From: Streptomyces sp. P9-A4
GTDB taxonomy: Bacteria; Actinomycetota; Actinomycetes; Streptomycetales; Streptomycetaceae
Reading direction: 5' to 3'
DNA length: 64,000 nt
Assembly (NCBI RefSeq): GCF_036634195.1
Contig: NZ_JAZIFY010000001.1
Span: 4,412,501-4,476,500 of the forward strand
Below the pieces are notes generated by a model. That model was not told where the DNA came from and ran no database searches. It worked only from the letters and a program-made list of their open reading frames with translations. The first letter of the stretch is position 1, and each line of letters begins with the position of its first letter. A program made the translations under genes and the position numbers. Positions 17,060 through 28,240 of this stretch are shown here, piece after piece.

Positions 17060-19548
17060 CCGTCATCGCGTCCACCCCCAGCGGCGGCGCACCGGTACCG
17101 CCCGCGGACCTGGTCACGCTGACCATCGACGGCATCGAGATCTCCGTCCCCAAGGGGACCCTGGTCATCCGCGCCGCCGAGCAGCTCGGCATCGAGATCC
17201 CGCGCTTCTGCGACCACCCCCTCCTCGACCCCGCGGGCGCCTGCCGCCAGTGCATCGTCGAGGTCGAGGGCCAGCGCAAGCCGATGGCCTCCTGCACCAT
17301 CACCTGCACCGACGGCATGGTGGTGAAGTCGCAGCTGACCAGCCCCGTCGCCGAGAAGGCCCAGCACGGCGTGATGGAGCTGCTGCTCGTCAACCACCCG
17401 CTGGACTGCCCGGTCTGCGACAAGGGCGGCGAGTGCCCCCTGCAGAACCAGGCCATGTCCCACGGGCAGGCCGAGTCCCGCTTCGAGGGCGTCAAGCGCA
17501 CCTACGAGAAGCCGATCCCGATCTCGACCCAGGTCCTGCTGGACCGCGAACGCTGCGTGCTCTGCGCCCGCTGCACCCGCTTCTCCAACCAGGTCGCAGG
17601 CGACCCGATGATCGAACTCATCGAGCGCGGCGCCCTCCAGCAGGTCGGCACCGGCGAGGGCGACCCCTTCGAGTCGTACTTCTCCGGCAACACCATCCAG
17701 ATCTGCCCGGTCGGCGCCCTCACCTCGGCCGCCTATCGCTTCCGCTCCCGCCCCTTCGACCTGGTCTCCTCGCCGTCGGTGTGCGAGCAGTGCGCCGGCG
17801 GCTGCGCCACCCGCACCGACCACCGCCGGGGCAAGGTCATGCGGCGGCTCGCCGCCGACGACCCGGAGGTCAACGAGGAGTGGATCTGCGACAAGGGCCG
17901 CTTCGGCTTCCGGTACGCCCAGCAGCGCGACCGGCTCACCACCCCGCTGGTCCGCAACACCGACACCGGTGAACTGGTGCCGGCCTCCTGGCCGGAGGCC
18001 CTGGAGGCCGCCGCCCGCGGCCTCGTCCGCGGCCGTACCGGCGTCCTCGCCGGCGGCAGGCTGACCGTCGAGGACTCCTACGCGTACGCCAAGTTCGCCC
18101 GCGTCGCCCTCGACACCCACGACATCGACTTCCGGGCCCGGATCCACTCCGGCGAGGAGGCCGACTTCCTGGCCTCCGCCGTCGCCGGACGCGGCCGGGA
18201 CCTCGACGGCAGCGGTGTCACGTACACCTCGCTCGAAGCCGCCCCCGCCGTCCTCCTCGTCGGCCTGGAATCCGAGGAGGAGGCCCCCGGCGTCTTCCTG
18301 CGGCTCCGCAAGGCCTGGCGCAAGCACGGCCAGAAGACCTACGCCGTCGCCTCCTTCGCCACCCGCGGCCTGGAGAAGGCCGGCGGCACCCTGCTGGCCG
18401 CCGCCCCCGGCACCGAGACCGAATGGCTCGACGCCCTCACCTCCCGGGTCGGCCTCGAAGGCGACGGACTCGCCGCCGCCGAGGCCCTCCGCCAGGAAGG
18501 CTCCGTCCTCGCCGTCGGCGAACGCCTCGCCGGCGTCCCCGGCGCACTGACCGCCGCCCTGCGCGCCTCGGCCGCCACCGGCGCCCGGCTCGTCTGGATC
18601 CCGCGCCGCTCCGGCGAACGCGGAGCCGTCGAGGCCGGAGCGCTCCCCGCGCTGCTCCCCGGCGGCCGGCCCGCGACCCACCCGCGCGCCCGGGAGGAGG
18701 TCGCCGCCGTCTGGGGCGTCCGCGAACTCCCGCACGGCTACGGCCGCGACACCGGCCAGATCGTCGAGGCCGCCGCCACCGGCGAACTCGCCGCCCTGCT
18801 CGTCGGCGCCGTCGGGGTCTCCGACCTGCCCGACCCGGCACGCGCGCGCGAAGCCCTGGACGCGGCCTTCGTCGTCTCCCTGGAGCTGCGCCCCAGCGAG
18901 GTCACCGCACGCGCCGACATCGTCCTGCCGGTCGCCGCCGTTGCCGAGAAGCCCGGCACCTTCCTCAACTGGGAGGGCAGGGCCCGGATGTTCGAGGCCG
19001 CGCTCAAGCCCGAGCAGATGACCCGGCCGCTCCCGCCGACCGACGCCCGCGTGCTCCACATGCTCGCCGACGCCCTCGACGCCCACCTGGGCCTGCCCGA
19101 CCTCAGGGCCGTACGCCGGGAACTCGACCGGCTCGCAGGCTGGACCGACGAGCGGGCCTCCGAGCCCAGCGAGCCGGGCCAGGCCGCGGCCCGGCCCGGC
19201 GACGGCGAGGCCGTCCTCGCCGGACACCGGATGCTGCTCGACCTCGGCCGGCTCCAGGAGGGCGACACCGCACTCGCCGGAACCCGGCACGCGGCCGTCG
19301 CCCGGCTCTCCGCCGCCACCGCCGCCGACACCGGCGTCAAGGACGGCGACCTCCTCGAAGTCACCGGCCCCGCGGGCTCCGTCGCCTTCCCGCTCCAGGT
19401 CACCGAGATGCCCGACCGGGTCGTCTGGGTCCCGCTGAACTCGGCCGGCCGGGGCGTCCTCTCCGACACCGGCGCCCACCCGGGCGACCCGGTCCGCATC
19501 GGCCCGGCGACCCCGAGCCCCGTCGATGTCACGGAGGTGCAGGCATGA
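17056..19548 (+). CDS. nuoG: NADH-quinone oxidoreductase subunit G
   Basis: An 830-aa iron-sulfur subunit. The N-terminus has the [2Fe-2S] ligands (FCDHP...GACRQC), then the N5 motif [15 protein letters not shown] with its His, then the N4 4Fe-4S motifs CVLCARC and CPVGAL. The extra cluster N7 motif CEQCAGGC with a distant Cys in [10 protein letters not shown] is present (about residues 241-277); only some bacteria keep it. The C-terminal half is the molybdopterin-oxidoreductase-like domain, here Ala-rich and without a clear cofactor-site motif. ATG overlaps the nuoF stop by 4 bp. Confidence 0.96.
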
Positions 19549-20906
19549 CCACGCCGCTCGCCGCTGAAGACCTGTCCATGTTCGGCACGGACCCCTGGTG
19601 GCTCGTCCTGATCAAGGCCGTCTTCTGCTTCGCCTTCCTGATGATCACGGTGCTCTTCTCCATCGTGTGGGAGCGCAAGGTCGTCGCCTGGATGCAGCTG
19701 CGCATCGGCCCCAACCGGCACGGCCCCTGGGGCCTCCTCCAGTCCCTCGCGGACGGCATCAAGCTGATGCTCAAGGAGGACGTGGTCGTCAAGAAGGCCG
19801 ACAAGGTCGTCTACATCCTCGCGCCGATCATCGCCGCCGCCCCCGCGTTCATGGCGATCGCCGTGATCCCCTTCGGCCCGGCCGGCAACGAGGTCTCGAT
19901 CTTCGGCCACCGCACCGCGATGCAGCTCACCGACCTGCCGATCGCGATGCTGTACGTCCTCGCGATCGCCTCCGTCGGCATCTACGGCATCGTCCTCGCC
20001 GGCTGGTCCTCCGGATCCACGTACCCGCTGCTCGGCGGCCTCCGCTCCTGCGCGCAGATGATCTCGTACGAGATCGCCATGGGCGCCGCCTTCGCCTCCG
20101 TCTTCCTCTACTCCGGGTCGATGTCGACCTCGAAGATCGTCGAGGCGCAGGCGGACCGCTGGTTCATCATCCTGCTGCCGGTCTCGTTCATCATCTACAT
20201 CGTCACGATGGTCGGCGAGACCAACCGCGCCCCCTTCGACATGCCGGAGTCCGAGGGCGACCTCGTCGGCGGCTTCAACACCGAGTACTCCTCCATCAAG
20301 TTCGCGATGTTCATGCTCGCCGAGTACGTGAACATGGTGACGGTCTCGGCCGTTTCGGTGACCCTCTTCCTGGGCGGCTGGCGGGCCCCGTACCCGATCT
20401 CCACCTTCTGGGAGGGCGCGAACCACGGCTGGTGGCCGATGCTCTGGTTCGTCATCAAGGTGCAGCTGCTGCTGTTCTTCTTCATCTGGCTCCGCGGCAC
20501 CCTGCCCCGCGTCCGCTACGACCAGCTGATGAAGCTCGGCTGGAAGGTCCTCATCCCGGTCTCCGTGGTCTGGCTGATGCTGGTCGCCACCGTCCGGGCG
20601 CTGCGGAACGAGAACATCGCCTTCACCAACATCGTCCTGTACGTCGCCGGAGCCGTCCTCGGACTGCTGCTGCTCTCCTTCGTGATCGACGTGTTCCGCG
20701 ACCGGAAGGGGAAGGCGACCGCCGCCGGACCCGCCGAGGAGCGCGCCTTCGACCCGATGGCCGGCGGCTTCCCCGTACCGCCCAAGCCCGGACAGTCCCT
20801 GCCGCCCGTGCCCCGGCGCAGGCCGCGGCACGACCGGGACCTCGTGGTCAGCGGGGCCTCCGACACTGCCATTGCGAGTGAGGGAAAGGAGTCGGACGGT
20901 GTCTGA
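19545..20906 (+). CDS. nuoH: NADH-quinone oxidoreductase subunit H
   Basis: A 453-aa membrane subunit that forms most of the quinone chamber and joins the two arms. Conserved motifs: [22 protein letters not shown] (split over residues ~41-62), [11 protein letters not shown], and the acidic loop [21 protein letters not shown] near residue 228. Eight to nine helices are seen. A hydrophilic C-terminal tail of ~70 aa (Pro/Arg-rich) exceeds the family's usual length. ATG 19545 overlaps nuoG by 4 bp. Confidence 0.97.
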   Translation: MTTPLAAEDLSMFGTDPWWLVLIKAVFCFAFLMITVLFSIVWERKVVAWMQLRIGPNRHGPWGLLQSLADGIKLMLKEDVVVKKADKVVYILAPIIAAAPAFMAIAVIPFGPAGNEVSIFGHRTAMQLTDLPIAMLYVLAIASVGIYGIVLAGWSSGSTYPLLGGLRSCAQMISYEIAMGAAFASVFLYSGSMSTSKIVEAQADRWFIILLPVSFIIYIVTMVGETNRAPFDMPESEGDLVGGFNTEYSSIKFAMFMLAEYVNMVTVSAVSVTLFLGGWRAPYPISTFWEGANHGWWPMLWFVIKVQLLLFFFIWLRGTLPRVRYDQLMKLGWKVLIPVSVVWLMLVATVRALRNENIAFTNIVLYVAGAVLGLLLLSFVIDVFRDRKGKATAAGPAEERAFDPMAGGFPVPPKPGQSLPPVPRRRPRHDRDLVVSGASDTAIASEGKESDGV

Positions 20907-21477
20907 CTTCCAGAATCCGGTGGCCGGCTTCGGCGTGACCTTCAAGGCCATGTTCAAGAAGCGGCTGACCGAGCAGTACCCGGAGCAGCAGAAGACGACG
21001 GCGCCCCGCTTCCACGGCCGGCACCAGCTCAACCGTCACCCCGACGGCCTGGAGAAGTGCATCGGCTGCGAGCTGTGCGCCTGGGCCTGTCCCGCCGACG
21101 CCATCTACGTGGAGGGCGCGGACAACACCGACGAGGAGCGCTACTCGCCCGGCGAGCGCTACGGCCGCGTCTACCAGATCAACTACGCCCGCTGCATCCT
21201 GTGCGGGCTGTGCATCGAGGCCTGCCCCACCCGGGCGCTGACGATGACCAACGAGTTCGAACTGGCCGACTCCTCCCGCGAGAACCTGATCTACACCAAG
21301 GAACAGCTCCTCGCGGGCCTTGAGGACACCATGGTCGACACCCCGCACGCGATCTTCCCCGGCATGACCGAGACGGACTACTACCGGGGTCTGGTCGAGG
21401 AGGCCGCTCCCGGCACCGTCCGCCAGGTCGCCGTGTCCAAGGGAGAGACGGGCGAGCCGGAAGAGGTGGACGCATGA
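20899..21477 (+). CDS. nuoI: NADH-quinone oxidoreductase subunit I
   Basis: A 192-aa ferredoxin-like subunit with two 4Fe-4S motifs, [12 protein letters not shown] (about residues 53-64) and [12 protein letters not shown] (~99-110), housing clusters N6a and N6b that pass electrons to NuoB. The start is GTG 20899 with GAAAGGAG upstream, 8 bp before the nuoH stop; an in-frame ATG at 20872 has no comparable ribosome-binding site. Length is normal. Confidence 0.96.
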   Translation: MSDFQNPVAGFGVTFKAMFKKRLTEQYPEQQKTTAPRFHGRHQLNRHPDGLEKCIGCELCAWACPADAIYVEGADNTDEERYSPGERYGRVYQINYARCILCGLCIEACPTRALTMTNEFELADSSRENLIYTKEQLLAGLEDTMVDTPHAIFPGMTETDYYRGLVEEAAPGTVRQVAVSKGETGEPEEVDA

Positions 21478-22316
21478 GCGCCAACCTCGCGGCCGCAGTG
21501 ACACTCTCTGCCGGGACCTCTTCGGGCGAGGCCTTCCAGTTCTGGGTCCTCGGCACCGTCGCCGTCATCGGCGCCCTCTGCACGATCCTGATGAGGCGGG
21601 CCGTCCACTCGGCGCTCTGCCTCGCCGGAACCATGATCATCCTCGCGGTCTTCTACCTGGCCAACGGGGCGTACTTCCTCGGCATCGTCCAGATCGTCGT
21701 CTACACCGGCGCGATCATGATGCTCTTCCTCTTCGTCGTCATGCTGGTCGGTGTCACGGCCGCGGACTCGCTGAAGGAGACCATCAAGGGTCAGCGCTGG
21801 TGGGCCGTCCTCTGCGGACTCGGCTTCGGCGTCCTGCTCGCCGCCGGCATCGGCAACGCCTCGCTGACGGAGTTCACCGGACTCGGCGCCGCCAACAGCG
21901 CGCGCGGCGGAAACGTCGAGGGCCTCGCCGCCCTCATCTTCACCAAGTACGTCTTCGCCTTCGAGATCACCGGCGCGCTGCTCATCACCGCCGCCGTCGG
22001 CGCGATGGTGCTCACCCACCGCGAGCGCACCGAGAAGGCGCGCACCCAGCGCGAACTCGCCGAGCAGCGCGTACGCGAGGGCACGCACGTGCCGCCGCTG
22101 CCCGCCCCCGGCGTCTACGCCCGGCACAACGCCGTGGACATCGCCGGTCTGCTGCCCGACGGCACCCCGTCGGAGCTCACCGTCATGCAGACCCTGCGCA
22201 AGCGGGGCCAGATCCGCGACGTGTCCACCGAGGCGCTGGCCGACCTCAAGGCCCTGGAGCAGCGCTCCGAGGAGCGGCTCGGCCGGGACCGGGACGAAGA
22301 GGAGGCCACCCGGTGA
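21474..22316 (+). CDS. nuoJ: NADH-quinone oxidoreductase subunit J
   Basis: A 280-aa membrane subunit with five helices in the first ~185 residues ([25 protein letters not shown], listed here only by its ends at ~24-48; [20 protein letters not shown] follows). It belongs to the E-channel/antiporter-coupling region. A charged ~95-aa C-terminal extension (Arg/Glu-rich, ending in EEEATR) makes it longer than typical NuoJ and than its paralog NuoJ2 (192 aa). ATGA overlap with nuoI, GTGA overlap with nuoK. Confidence 0.94.
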   Translation: MSANLAAAVTLSAGTSSGEAFQFWVLGTVAVIGALCTILMRRAVHSALCLAGTMIILAVFYLANGAYFLGIVQIVVYTGAIMMLFLFVVMLVGVTAADSLKETIKGQRWWAVLCGLGFGVLLAAGIGNASLTEFTGLGAANSARGGNVEGLAALIFTKYVFAFEITGALLITAAVGAMVLTHRERTEKARTQRELAEQRVREGTHVPPLPAPGVYARHNAVDIAGLLPDGTPSELTVMQTLRKRGQIRDVSTEALADLKALEQRSEERLGRDRDEEEATR

Positions 22317-22612
22317 ACCCCGTCAACTACCTGTACCTCGCCGCCCTGCTGTTCACCATCGGCGCGACCGGGGTACTGATCCGGCGCAACGCGATCGTGG
22401 TCTTCATGTGCGTCGAGCTCATGCTCAACGCCTGCAACCTCGCGTTCGTCACCTTCTCCCGCATGCACGGCAACCTCGACGGCCAGATCATCGCGTTCTT
22501 CACGATGGTCGTCGCCGCCGCGGAGGTCGTCGTCGGGCTCGCGATCATCGTGTCCGTCTTCCGTGCCCGCCACTCGGCCTCGGTCGACGACGCCAGCCTG
22601 ATGAAGCTGTGA
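22313..22612 (+). CDS. nuoK: NADH-quinone oxidoreductase subunit K
   Basis: A 99-aa protein with three transmembrane helices and the family's two conserved buried glutamates, in [11 protein letters not shown] (about residue 36) and in [13 protein letters not shown] (about residue 72). It lines the proton path between NuoJ and NuoN. Start GTG 22313 overlaps the nuoJ stop; 10 bp separate it from nuoL. Confidence 0.96.
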   Translation: MNPVNYLYLAALLFTIGATGVLIRRNAIVVFMCVELMLNACNLAFVTFSRMHGNLDGQIIAFFTMVVAAAEVVVGLAIIVSVFRARHSASVDDASLMKL

Positions 22613-22622
22613 GGGGCTGACC

Positions 22623-24515
22623 GTGGAAAATCTCATTGCGCTGCTCATCGGGGCGCCCCTGCTCGGCGCGGCGGTGCTGCTCCTCGGCGGGCGGCGGCTC
22701 GACAGGTACGGGCACTGGCTCGGCACGCTCCTCGCGGGCGTCTCGTTCGCGATCGGTCTGGCGCTCTTCGCCGACATGCTCGGCAAGAGCGCGGACGACC
22801 GGGCCCTGTACCAGAAGCTCTACACCTGGATCCCCGTCGAGGGCTTCCAGGCGGACATGGCCTTCCAGCTCGACCAGCTGTCGATGACCTTCGTCCTGCT
22901 GATCACCGGGGTCGGCACGCTCATCCACGTCTACTCCATCGGCTACATGGAGCACGACGAGCGCCGCCGCCGCTTCTTCGGCTACCTCAACCTGTTCGTC
23001 GCGGCGATGCTCCTGCTCGTCCTCGCCGACAACTACCTGCTCCTGTACTTCGGCTGGGAGGGCGTCGGCCTCGCCTCGTACCTCCTGATCGGCTTCTGGC
23101 AGCACAAGCCCAGCGCGGCGACCGCCGCGAAGAAGGCCTTCCTGGTCAACCGGGTCGGCGACATGGGCCTCTCCATCGCCATCATGATCATGTTCACCAC
23201 CTTCGGCACCTTCGCCTTCGGCCCGGTGCTCGGGGCGACCGGCGAGGCCTCCGAGGGCAAGATGACCGCGATCGGTCTGATGCTGCTCCTCGCCGCCTGC
23301 GGCAAGTCGGCCCAGGTGCCGCTGCAGTCCTGGCTCGGGGACGCGATGGAGGGCCCGACCCCGGTCTCGGCCCTCATCCACGCGGCCACGATGGTGACCG
23401 CCGGTGTCTATCTGATCGTCCGCTCCGCCGACATCTTCAACGCCGCCCCGGACGCCCAGCTCGTCGTCACCGTGGTCGGAGCGGTCACGCTCCTCTTCGG
23501 TGCGATCGTCGGTTGCGCCAAGGACGACATCAAGAAGGCCCTCGCAGGCTCGACGATGTCGCAGATCGGCTACATGATCCTGGCGGCCGGCCTCGGCCCC
23601 ATCGGCTACGTCTTCGCGATCATGCACCTGGTGACCCACGGCTTCTTCAAGGCCGGGCTCTTCCTCGGCGCCGGTTCGGTCATGCACGGCATGAACGACG
23701 AGGTCGACATGCGGAAGTACGGCGGCCTGCGGAAGTACATGCCGGTCACCTTCGTCACCTTCGGCCTCGGCTACCTCGCGATCATCGGCTTCCCCGGCCT
23801 GTCCGGCTTCTTCTCCAAGGACAAGATCATCGAGGCTGCCTTCGCCAAGGGCGGCGCCGAGGGCTGGATCCTCGGCTCGGTCACCCTGCTGGGCGCGGCC
23901 ATCACCGCGTACTACATGACCCGCGTGATGCTGATGACCTTCTTCGGCGAGAAGCGCTGGCAGCCGGACGCCGAAGGCCACGAGCCGCACCCGCACGAGT
24001 CGCCCAGGTCCATGGTCATCCCGATGGTCCTGCTGGCCGTCGGCTCGGTCGCCGGAGGCGCGTTCTTCGAGTTCGCCGGGTTCGTCGAATGGCTGGAGCC
24101 GGTCACCGGCTTCGAACACGGCCACTCGCCGCTCAGCGCCGCCGCCGTCACCACCGCCACCGTCGCCGTCATGGTGATCGGCGTCGGCCTCGCCTACCTC
24201 CAGTACGGACGCAAGCCCGTCCCGGTGGTCGCCCCGCGCGGCTCGCTCCTCACCAGGGCCGCCCGCCGCGACCTCCTCCAGGACGACTTCAACCACGCCG
24301 TCTTCGTCACCGGCGGCACCCACCTGACCCGCTCGCTGGTCTATGTCGACCACTCCCTGGTCGACGGCGTGGTCAACGGCACCGCGGCCGGCGTCGGCGG
24401 ACTCTCCGGCCGGCTGCGCAAGCTCCAGAACGGCTACGCCCGCTCGTACGCGGTCTCCATGTTCGGAGGTACGGCGGTGCTGATCGCCGCGACCCTGCTG
24501 ATGAGGGCGGTGTAA
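22623..24515 (+). CDS. nuoL: NADH-quinone oxidoreductase subunit L
   Basis: A 630-aa antiporter-like proton-pumping subunit, at the distal end of the membrane arm. The Mrp/NuoL core shows the [14 protein letters not shown] segment with the conserved Glu (~149), [20 protein letters not shown] (~228) and [17 protein letters not shown]. The C-terminus has the long lateral helix and an anchoring helix, as expected for the length. GTG start with GAGGGGCTGACC upstream. Confidence 0.96.
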   Translation: MENLIALLIGAPLLGAAVLLLGGRRLDRYGHWLGTLLAGVSFAIGLALFADMLGKSADDRALYQKLYTWIPVEGFQADMAFQLDQLSMTFVLLITGVGTLIHVYSIGYMEHDERRRRFFGYLNLFVAAMLLLVLADNYLLLYFGWEGVGLASYLLIGFWQHKPSAATAAKKAFLVNRVGDMGLSIAIMIMFTTFGTFAFGPVLGATGEASEGKMTAIGLMLLLAACGKSAQVPLQSWLGDAMEGPTPVSALIHAATMVTAGVYLIVRSADIFNAAPDAQLVVTVVGAVTLLFGAIVGCAKDDIKKALAGSTMSQIGYMILAAGLGPIGYVFAIMHLVTHGFFKAGLFLGAGSVMHGMNDEVDMRKYGGLRKYMPVTFVTFGLGYLAIIGFPGLSGFFSKDKIIEAAFAKGGAEGWILGSVTLLGAAITAYYMTRVMLMTFFGEKRWQPDAEGHEPHPHESPRSMVIPMVLLAVGSVAGGAFFEFAGFVEWLEPVTGFEHGHSPLSAAAVTTATVAVMVIGVGLAYLQYGRKPVPVVAPRGSLLTRAARRDLLQDDFNHAVFVTGGTHLTRSLVYVDHSLVDGVVNGTAAGVGGLSGRLRKLQNGYARSYAVSMFGGTAVLIAATLLMRAV

Positions 24516-24520
24516 CTCAG

Positions 24521-26122
24521 ATGTCTGGAACAAGCACAGTCTTTCCGCTCCTTACGGTGACGGCGGCGGTTCCGGCGGTCGGTGCGATCCTCACCGCCGC
24601 CGTCCCCGCCGCCCGCCGCACCGCCGCCAAATGGCTGGCGCTGCTGGTCTCGCTCGCCACGCTGGTGCTCGCCGCCGTCGTCTTCGTACGGTTCGAGCCC
24701 GGCGGCGAGCGGTACCAGCTCGTCGAGTCCCACTCCTGGATCAAGGACTTCGGCGTCCGGTACGAACTCGGCGTGGACGGCATCGGGGTGGCGCTCATCG
24801 CGCTCACCGCGCTGCTGATCCCGTTCATCGTGCTCGCCGGCTGGCACGACGCCGACCCCCTGGAGACCTCCTCCAGGCGCTGGCGTCCCACCCAGGGCTT
24901 CTTCGCCCTGATCCTCATGGTCGAGGCGATGGTGATCCTCTCCTTCGAGGCCACCGACGTCTTCCTCTTCTACATCCTGTTCGAAGCCATGCTCATCCCG
25001 ATGTACTTCCTCATCGGCGGCTTCGGCGACCGCGCCCACACGGGCTCCGACGAGAACGCGGCGGCCCAGCGCTCATACGCGGCCGTCAAGTTCCTCCTCT
25101 ACAACCTGGTCGGCGGCCTGATCATGCTGGCCGCCGTCATCGGGCTCTACGTGGTCGCGGGGAACTTCTCGCTCACCGAGATCGCCGAGGCGCGCGCCAA
25201 CGGCACGCTCGACATGGCGACCAGCACCGAGCGGTGGCTGTTCCTCGGCTTCTTCTTCGCCTTCGCGGTGAAGGCGCCCCTCTGGCCGCTGCACACCTGG
25301 CTCCCGAACGCGATGGGGGAGGCCACCGCCCCGGTCGCCGTCCTCATCACCGCCGTCGTCGACAAGGTCGGCACCTTCGCGATGCTCCGCTTCTGCCTCG
25401 GGCTCTTCCCCGAGGCGTCGAAGTGGGCCACGCCCGCGATCGTCGTCCTCGCCCTCATCAGCATCGTCTACGGGGCGCTGGTCGCGGTCGGCCAGCGGGA
25501 CATCAAGCGGCTGGTCGCCTACGCGTCGATCTCGCACTTCGGCTTCATCGTCCTGGGCATCTTCGCGATGACCACCCAGGGCCAGTCCGGTGCCACGCTC
25601 TACATGGTCAACCACGGCATCTCGACCGCCGCCCTGATGCTCGTCGCCGGTTTCCTGATCTCCCGGCGCGGCTCGCGGCTCATCGCCGACTACGGCGGGG
25701 TGCAGAAGGTCGCCCCGGTGCTCGCCGGCACCTTCCTGATCGGCGGGCTCGCGACCCTGTCGCTGCCCGGACTCGCGCCGTTCGTCAGCGAGTTCCTGGT
25801 GCTCGTCGGCACATACGCCCGGTATCCGGTGGCCGGTGTCATCGCCACCACCGGCATCGTCCTCGCCGCGCTCTACACCCTCGTCCTCTATCAGCGGACG
25901 ATGACCGGGCCGGTGAAGGAGGAGGTCCGGGAGCTGCCCGACCTGCGGGTGCGTGAACTGGCGGTGGTCGTCCCGCTGATCGCCGTCCTGATCTTCCTCG
26001 GGGTCTTCCCGAAGCCGCTGACGGACGTCGTCGACCCGGCCGTGCAGCACACCATGTCCGACGTCCAGCAGAAGGATCCCCAGCCTTCTGTGCCTATTCA
26101 GAAGGTGGAGGCGGCCAAGTGA
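24521..26122 (+). CDS. nuoM: NADH-quinone oxidoreductase subunit M
   Basis: A 533-aa antiporter-like subunit starting at ATG 24521, five bases after the nuoL stop. Conserved features are the FEAMLIPMYFLIG segment with its Glu (~152), FAVKAPLWPLHTWLPNAMGEA (ends ~248-268) carrying the buried Lys, and KRLVAYASISHFGFIVLG. It pumps protons in complex I. The C-terminus overlaps nuoN by 4 bp. Confidence 0.96.
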   Translation: MSGTSTVFPLLTVTAAVPAVGAILTAAVPAARRTAAKWLALLVSLATLVLAAVVFVRFEPGGERYQLVESHSWIKDFGVRYELGVDGIGVALIALTALLIPFIVLAGWHDADPLETSSRRWRPTQGFFALILMVEAMVILSFEATDVFLFYILFEAMLIPMYFLIGGFGDRAHTGSDENAAAQRSYAAVKFLLYNLVGGLIMLAAVIGLYVVAGNFSLTEIAEARANGTLDMATSTERWLFLGFFFAFAVKAPLWPLHTWLPNAMGEATAPVAVLITAVVDKVGTFAMLRFCLGLFPEASKWATPAIVVLALISIVYGALVAVGQRDIKRLVAYASISHFGFIVLGIFAMTTQGQSGATLYMVNHGISTAALMLVAGFLISRRGSRLIADYGGVQKVAPVLAGTFLIGGLATLSLPGLAPFVSEFLVLVGTYARYPVAGVIATTGIVLAALYTLVLYQRTMTGPVKEEVRELPDLRVRELAVVVPLIAVLIFLGVFPKPLTDVVDPAVQHTMSDVQQKDPQPSVPIQKVEAAK

Positions 26123-27780
26123 GCACATCCGCCGTCGCATCCTCTGTCCACAGCCTGTGGACGACCGCAGCCGAGCCGCTGGACAAGATCCCGGCACCCC
26201 ACATCGAGTACACCCAGCTCTCGCCCGTACTCATCGTGCTCGGTGCCGCGCTCATCAGCGTCCTCGTCGAGGCCTTCGTGCCCCGCAAGGGCCGCTACCA
26301 CAGCCAGGTCTTCCTCAGCGTCGTGGCGCTCGTCGCCGCGTTCGCCGCGATCGTCGCCCTGGCCGCCGGCGGCTACGGCTCCACCAAGGCCCACATCGCG
26401 GCCATGGGCGCCATCGCCGTCGACGGGCCCGCCCTCTTCCTCCAGGGCACCATTCTCCTCGCCTCGATCGTCGCGATCTTCACCTTCGCCGAGCGCAGGC
26501 TCGACCCGGCCGACCACGGCCACAGGATCGACTCCTTCGCCGCCGATGCCGCAGCCGTCCCCGGCAGCGACCACGAACGGGCCGCGACCAAGGCCGGGTT
26601 CGCCACCACCGAGGTCTTCCCGCTCGCCCTCTTCGCCATCGCCGGCATGCTGGTCTTCCCGGCCGCCAACGACCTCCTGACGCTCTTCGTCGCCCTGGAG
26701 GTCTTCTCCCTCCCGCTGTACCTGCTCTGCGCCGTCGCCCGCCGCAAGCGGCTGATGTCGCAGGAGGCGGCCGTCAAGTACTTCCTGCTCGGCGCCTTCT
26801 CCTCGGCCTTCCTGCTCTTCGGGATCGCCCTGCTCTACGGCTACGCGGGCTCCGTCTCGTACGCCACCATCGCCCAGGTCGTCGACGGCTCGATCGCCTC
26901 CGTGAACCCGGCGCTCGCCGACACCATGGGCAACGACGTGCTGCTGCTCATCGGCTTCGCGATGGTCCTCACGGGGCTCCTCTTCAAGGTCGGCGCCGTG
27001 CCGTTCCACATGTGGACCCCGGACGTCTACCAGGGCGCCCCGACCCCGGTCACCGGCTTCATGGCCGCCGCGACCAAGGTCGCCGCGTTCGGCGCGCTGC
27101 TCCGCCTGCTGTACGTGGTGCTGCCCGGCCTCACCTGGGACTGGCGGCCGGTCATGTGGGGCGTCGCGATCGTCACCATGCTGGGCGGTGCGATCGTCGC
27201 CATCACCCAGACCGACATCAAGCGGCTCCTCGCGTACTCCTCGATCGCGCACGCGGGCTTCCTGCTCGCGGGTGTCATCGCGGCCACCCCGAGCGGCATC
27301 TCGTCGGTCCTGTTCTACCTGGGCGCCTACTCCTTCGTGACCATCGGCGCGTTCGCCGTGGTCACGCTGGTCAGGGACGCGGGCGGCGAGGCCACCCACC
27401 TCTCCAAGTGGGCCGGGCTCGGGCGCCGTTCGCCGCTCGTCGCGGCGGTGTTCGCGGTCTTCCTGCTCGCCTTCGCCGGCATCCCGCTGACCTCCGGCTT
27501 CACCGGGAAGTTCGCGGTCTTCAAGGCGGCGGCGGAGGGCGGCGCGGGCGCGCTCGTCGTGATCGGTGTGATCTCCTCGGCCATCGCCGCGTTCTTCTAC
27601 ATCCGGGTGATCGTGCTGATGTTCTTCAGCGAGCCCAAGGCGGACGGCCCCACGGTCGCCGTGCCGTCGGCGCTGACGACGATCACCATCACGGCGGGTG
27701 TGGCGGTCACCCTGGTGCTCGGCCTCGCGCCGCAGTACTTCCTGGACCTGGCCAACCAGGCGAGCGTCTTCGTCCGGTAG
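26119..27780 (+). CDS. nuoN: NADH-quinone oxidoreductase subunit N
   Basis: A 553-aa antiporter-like subunit that ends the operon. GTG 26119 overlaps nuoM. Conserved parts are ALEVFSLPLYLLCAV (~194), LFKVGAVPFHMWTPDVYQGAP (ends ~293-313) and KRLLAYSSIAHAGFLLAG. An insert of charged sequence around residues 125-160 (RRLDPADHGHR...DHERAATK) is an actinobacterial feature. A strong terminator follows 14 bp after the stop. Confidence 0.96.
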   Translation: MSTSAVASSVHSLWTTAAEPLDKIPAPHIEYTQLSPVLIVLGAALISVLVEAFVPRKGRYHSQVFLSVVALVAAFAAIVALAAGGYGSTKAHIAAMGAIAVDGPALFLQGTILLASIVAIFTFAERRLDPADHGHRIDSFAADAAAVPGSDHERAATKAGFATTEVFPLALFAIAGMLVFPAANDLLTLFVALEVFSLPLYLLCAVARRKRLMSQEAAVKYFLLGAFSSAFLLFGIALLYGYAGSVSYATIAQVVDGSIASVNPALADTMGNDVLLLIGFAMVLTGLLFKVGAVPFHMWTPDVYQGAPTPVTGFMAAATKVAAFGALLRLLYVVLPGLTWDWRPVMWGVAIVTMLGGAIVAITQTDIKRLLAYSSIAHAGFLLAGVIAATPSGISSVLFYLGAYSFVTIGAFAVVTLVRDAGGEATHLSKWAGLGRRSPLVAAVFAVFLLAFAGIPLTSGFTGKFAVFKAAAEGGAGALVVIGVISSAIAAFFYIRVIVLMFFSEPKADGPTVAVPSALTTITITAGVAVTLVLGLAPQYFLDLANQASVFVR

Positions 27781-27794
27781 ACGCCACGCGCGAG

Positions 27795-27822
27795 GGGCCC
27801 GGCTCGGGGGCGAGCCGGGCCC
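27795..27822 (+). terminator. Terminator of the nuoA-N operon
   Basis: A perfect 12-bp stem (27795-27806 with 27811-27822) with a GGGG loop, 14 bp after the nuoN stop; CTT follows. Confidence 0.9.
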
Positions 27823-27979
27823 TTCCGCGTGCCCGGGTTCCGGTGGGCGGCGCTCCGAGCGCCGGGTTCCGGTCAGGGGCACTTCACGGGCCGTCGAACT
27901 TCCGGTCCGCCCCGCGGGGGTACCGCACGCGGGGGTGACCCATCGGAGGTGCCCGTGCCATCTCGACGCCCGGCTCCTC

Positions 27980-28240
27980 ATGAACGTGCGGGACGCGGGC
28001 GCCGCGAAGGAGGCGGCCTTCGACGTCGTCCTGAACGTGCCGCAGGACCCCGGCCCCAGCCCCACCCCCACGGCCACCGCGACCACCCGGCCGCCCGGCG
28101 GCAGCTGGGCCGCCGGGACCGCCTACCGGGCGGGCGACCAGGTCACCTACGGCGGCCTGGCCCATGTGTGCCTCCAGGCGCACACGGGCCAGACCGGCTG
28201 GGAGCCGCCCTACGTCCCCGCCCTCTGGCGGGCGCTGTAG
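27980..28240 (+). pseudogene. Short protein with C-terminal carbohydrate-binding module, probable gene remnant
   Basis: From ATG 27980 an 86-aa frame ends at 28240. After an unassigned segment (DAGAAKEAAFDVVLNVP) comes a Pro/Thr linker and a ~42-aa CBM5/12-type chitin-binding module: WAAGTAYRAGDQVTYGG, with aromatic residues W and Y, ending in ...GWEPPYVPALWRAL. There is no signal peptide and no catalytic domain. The frame stays open upstream with a possible GTG at 27935, but that sequence looks non-coding. It is best read as the 3' end of a decayed secreted glycosidase or chitin-binding gene. It abuts the fumarylacetoacetase stop with no gap. Confidence 0.5.
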
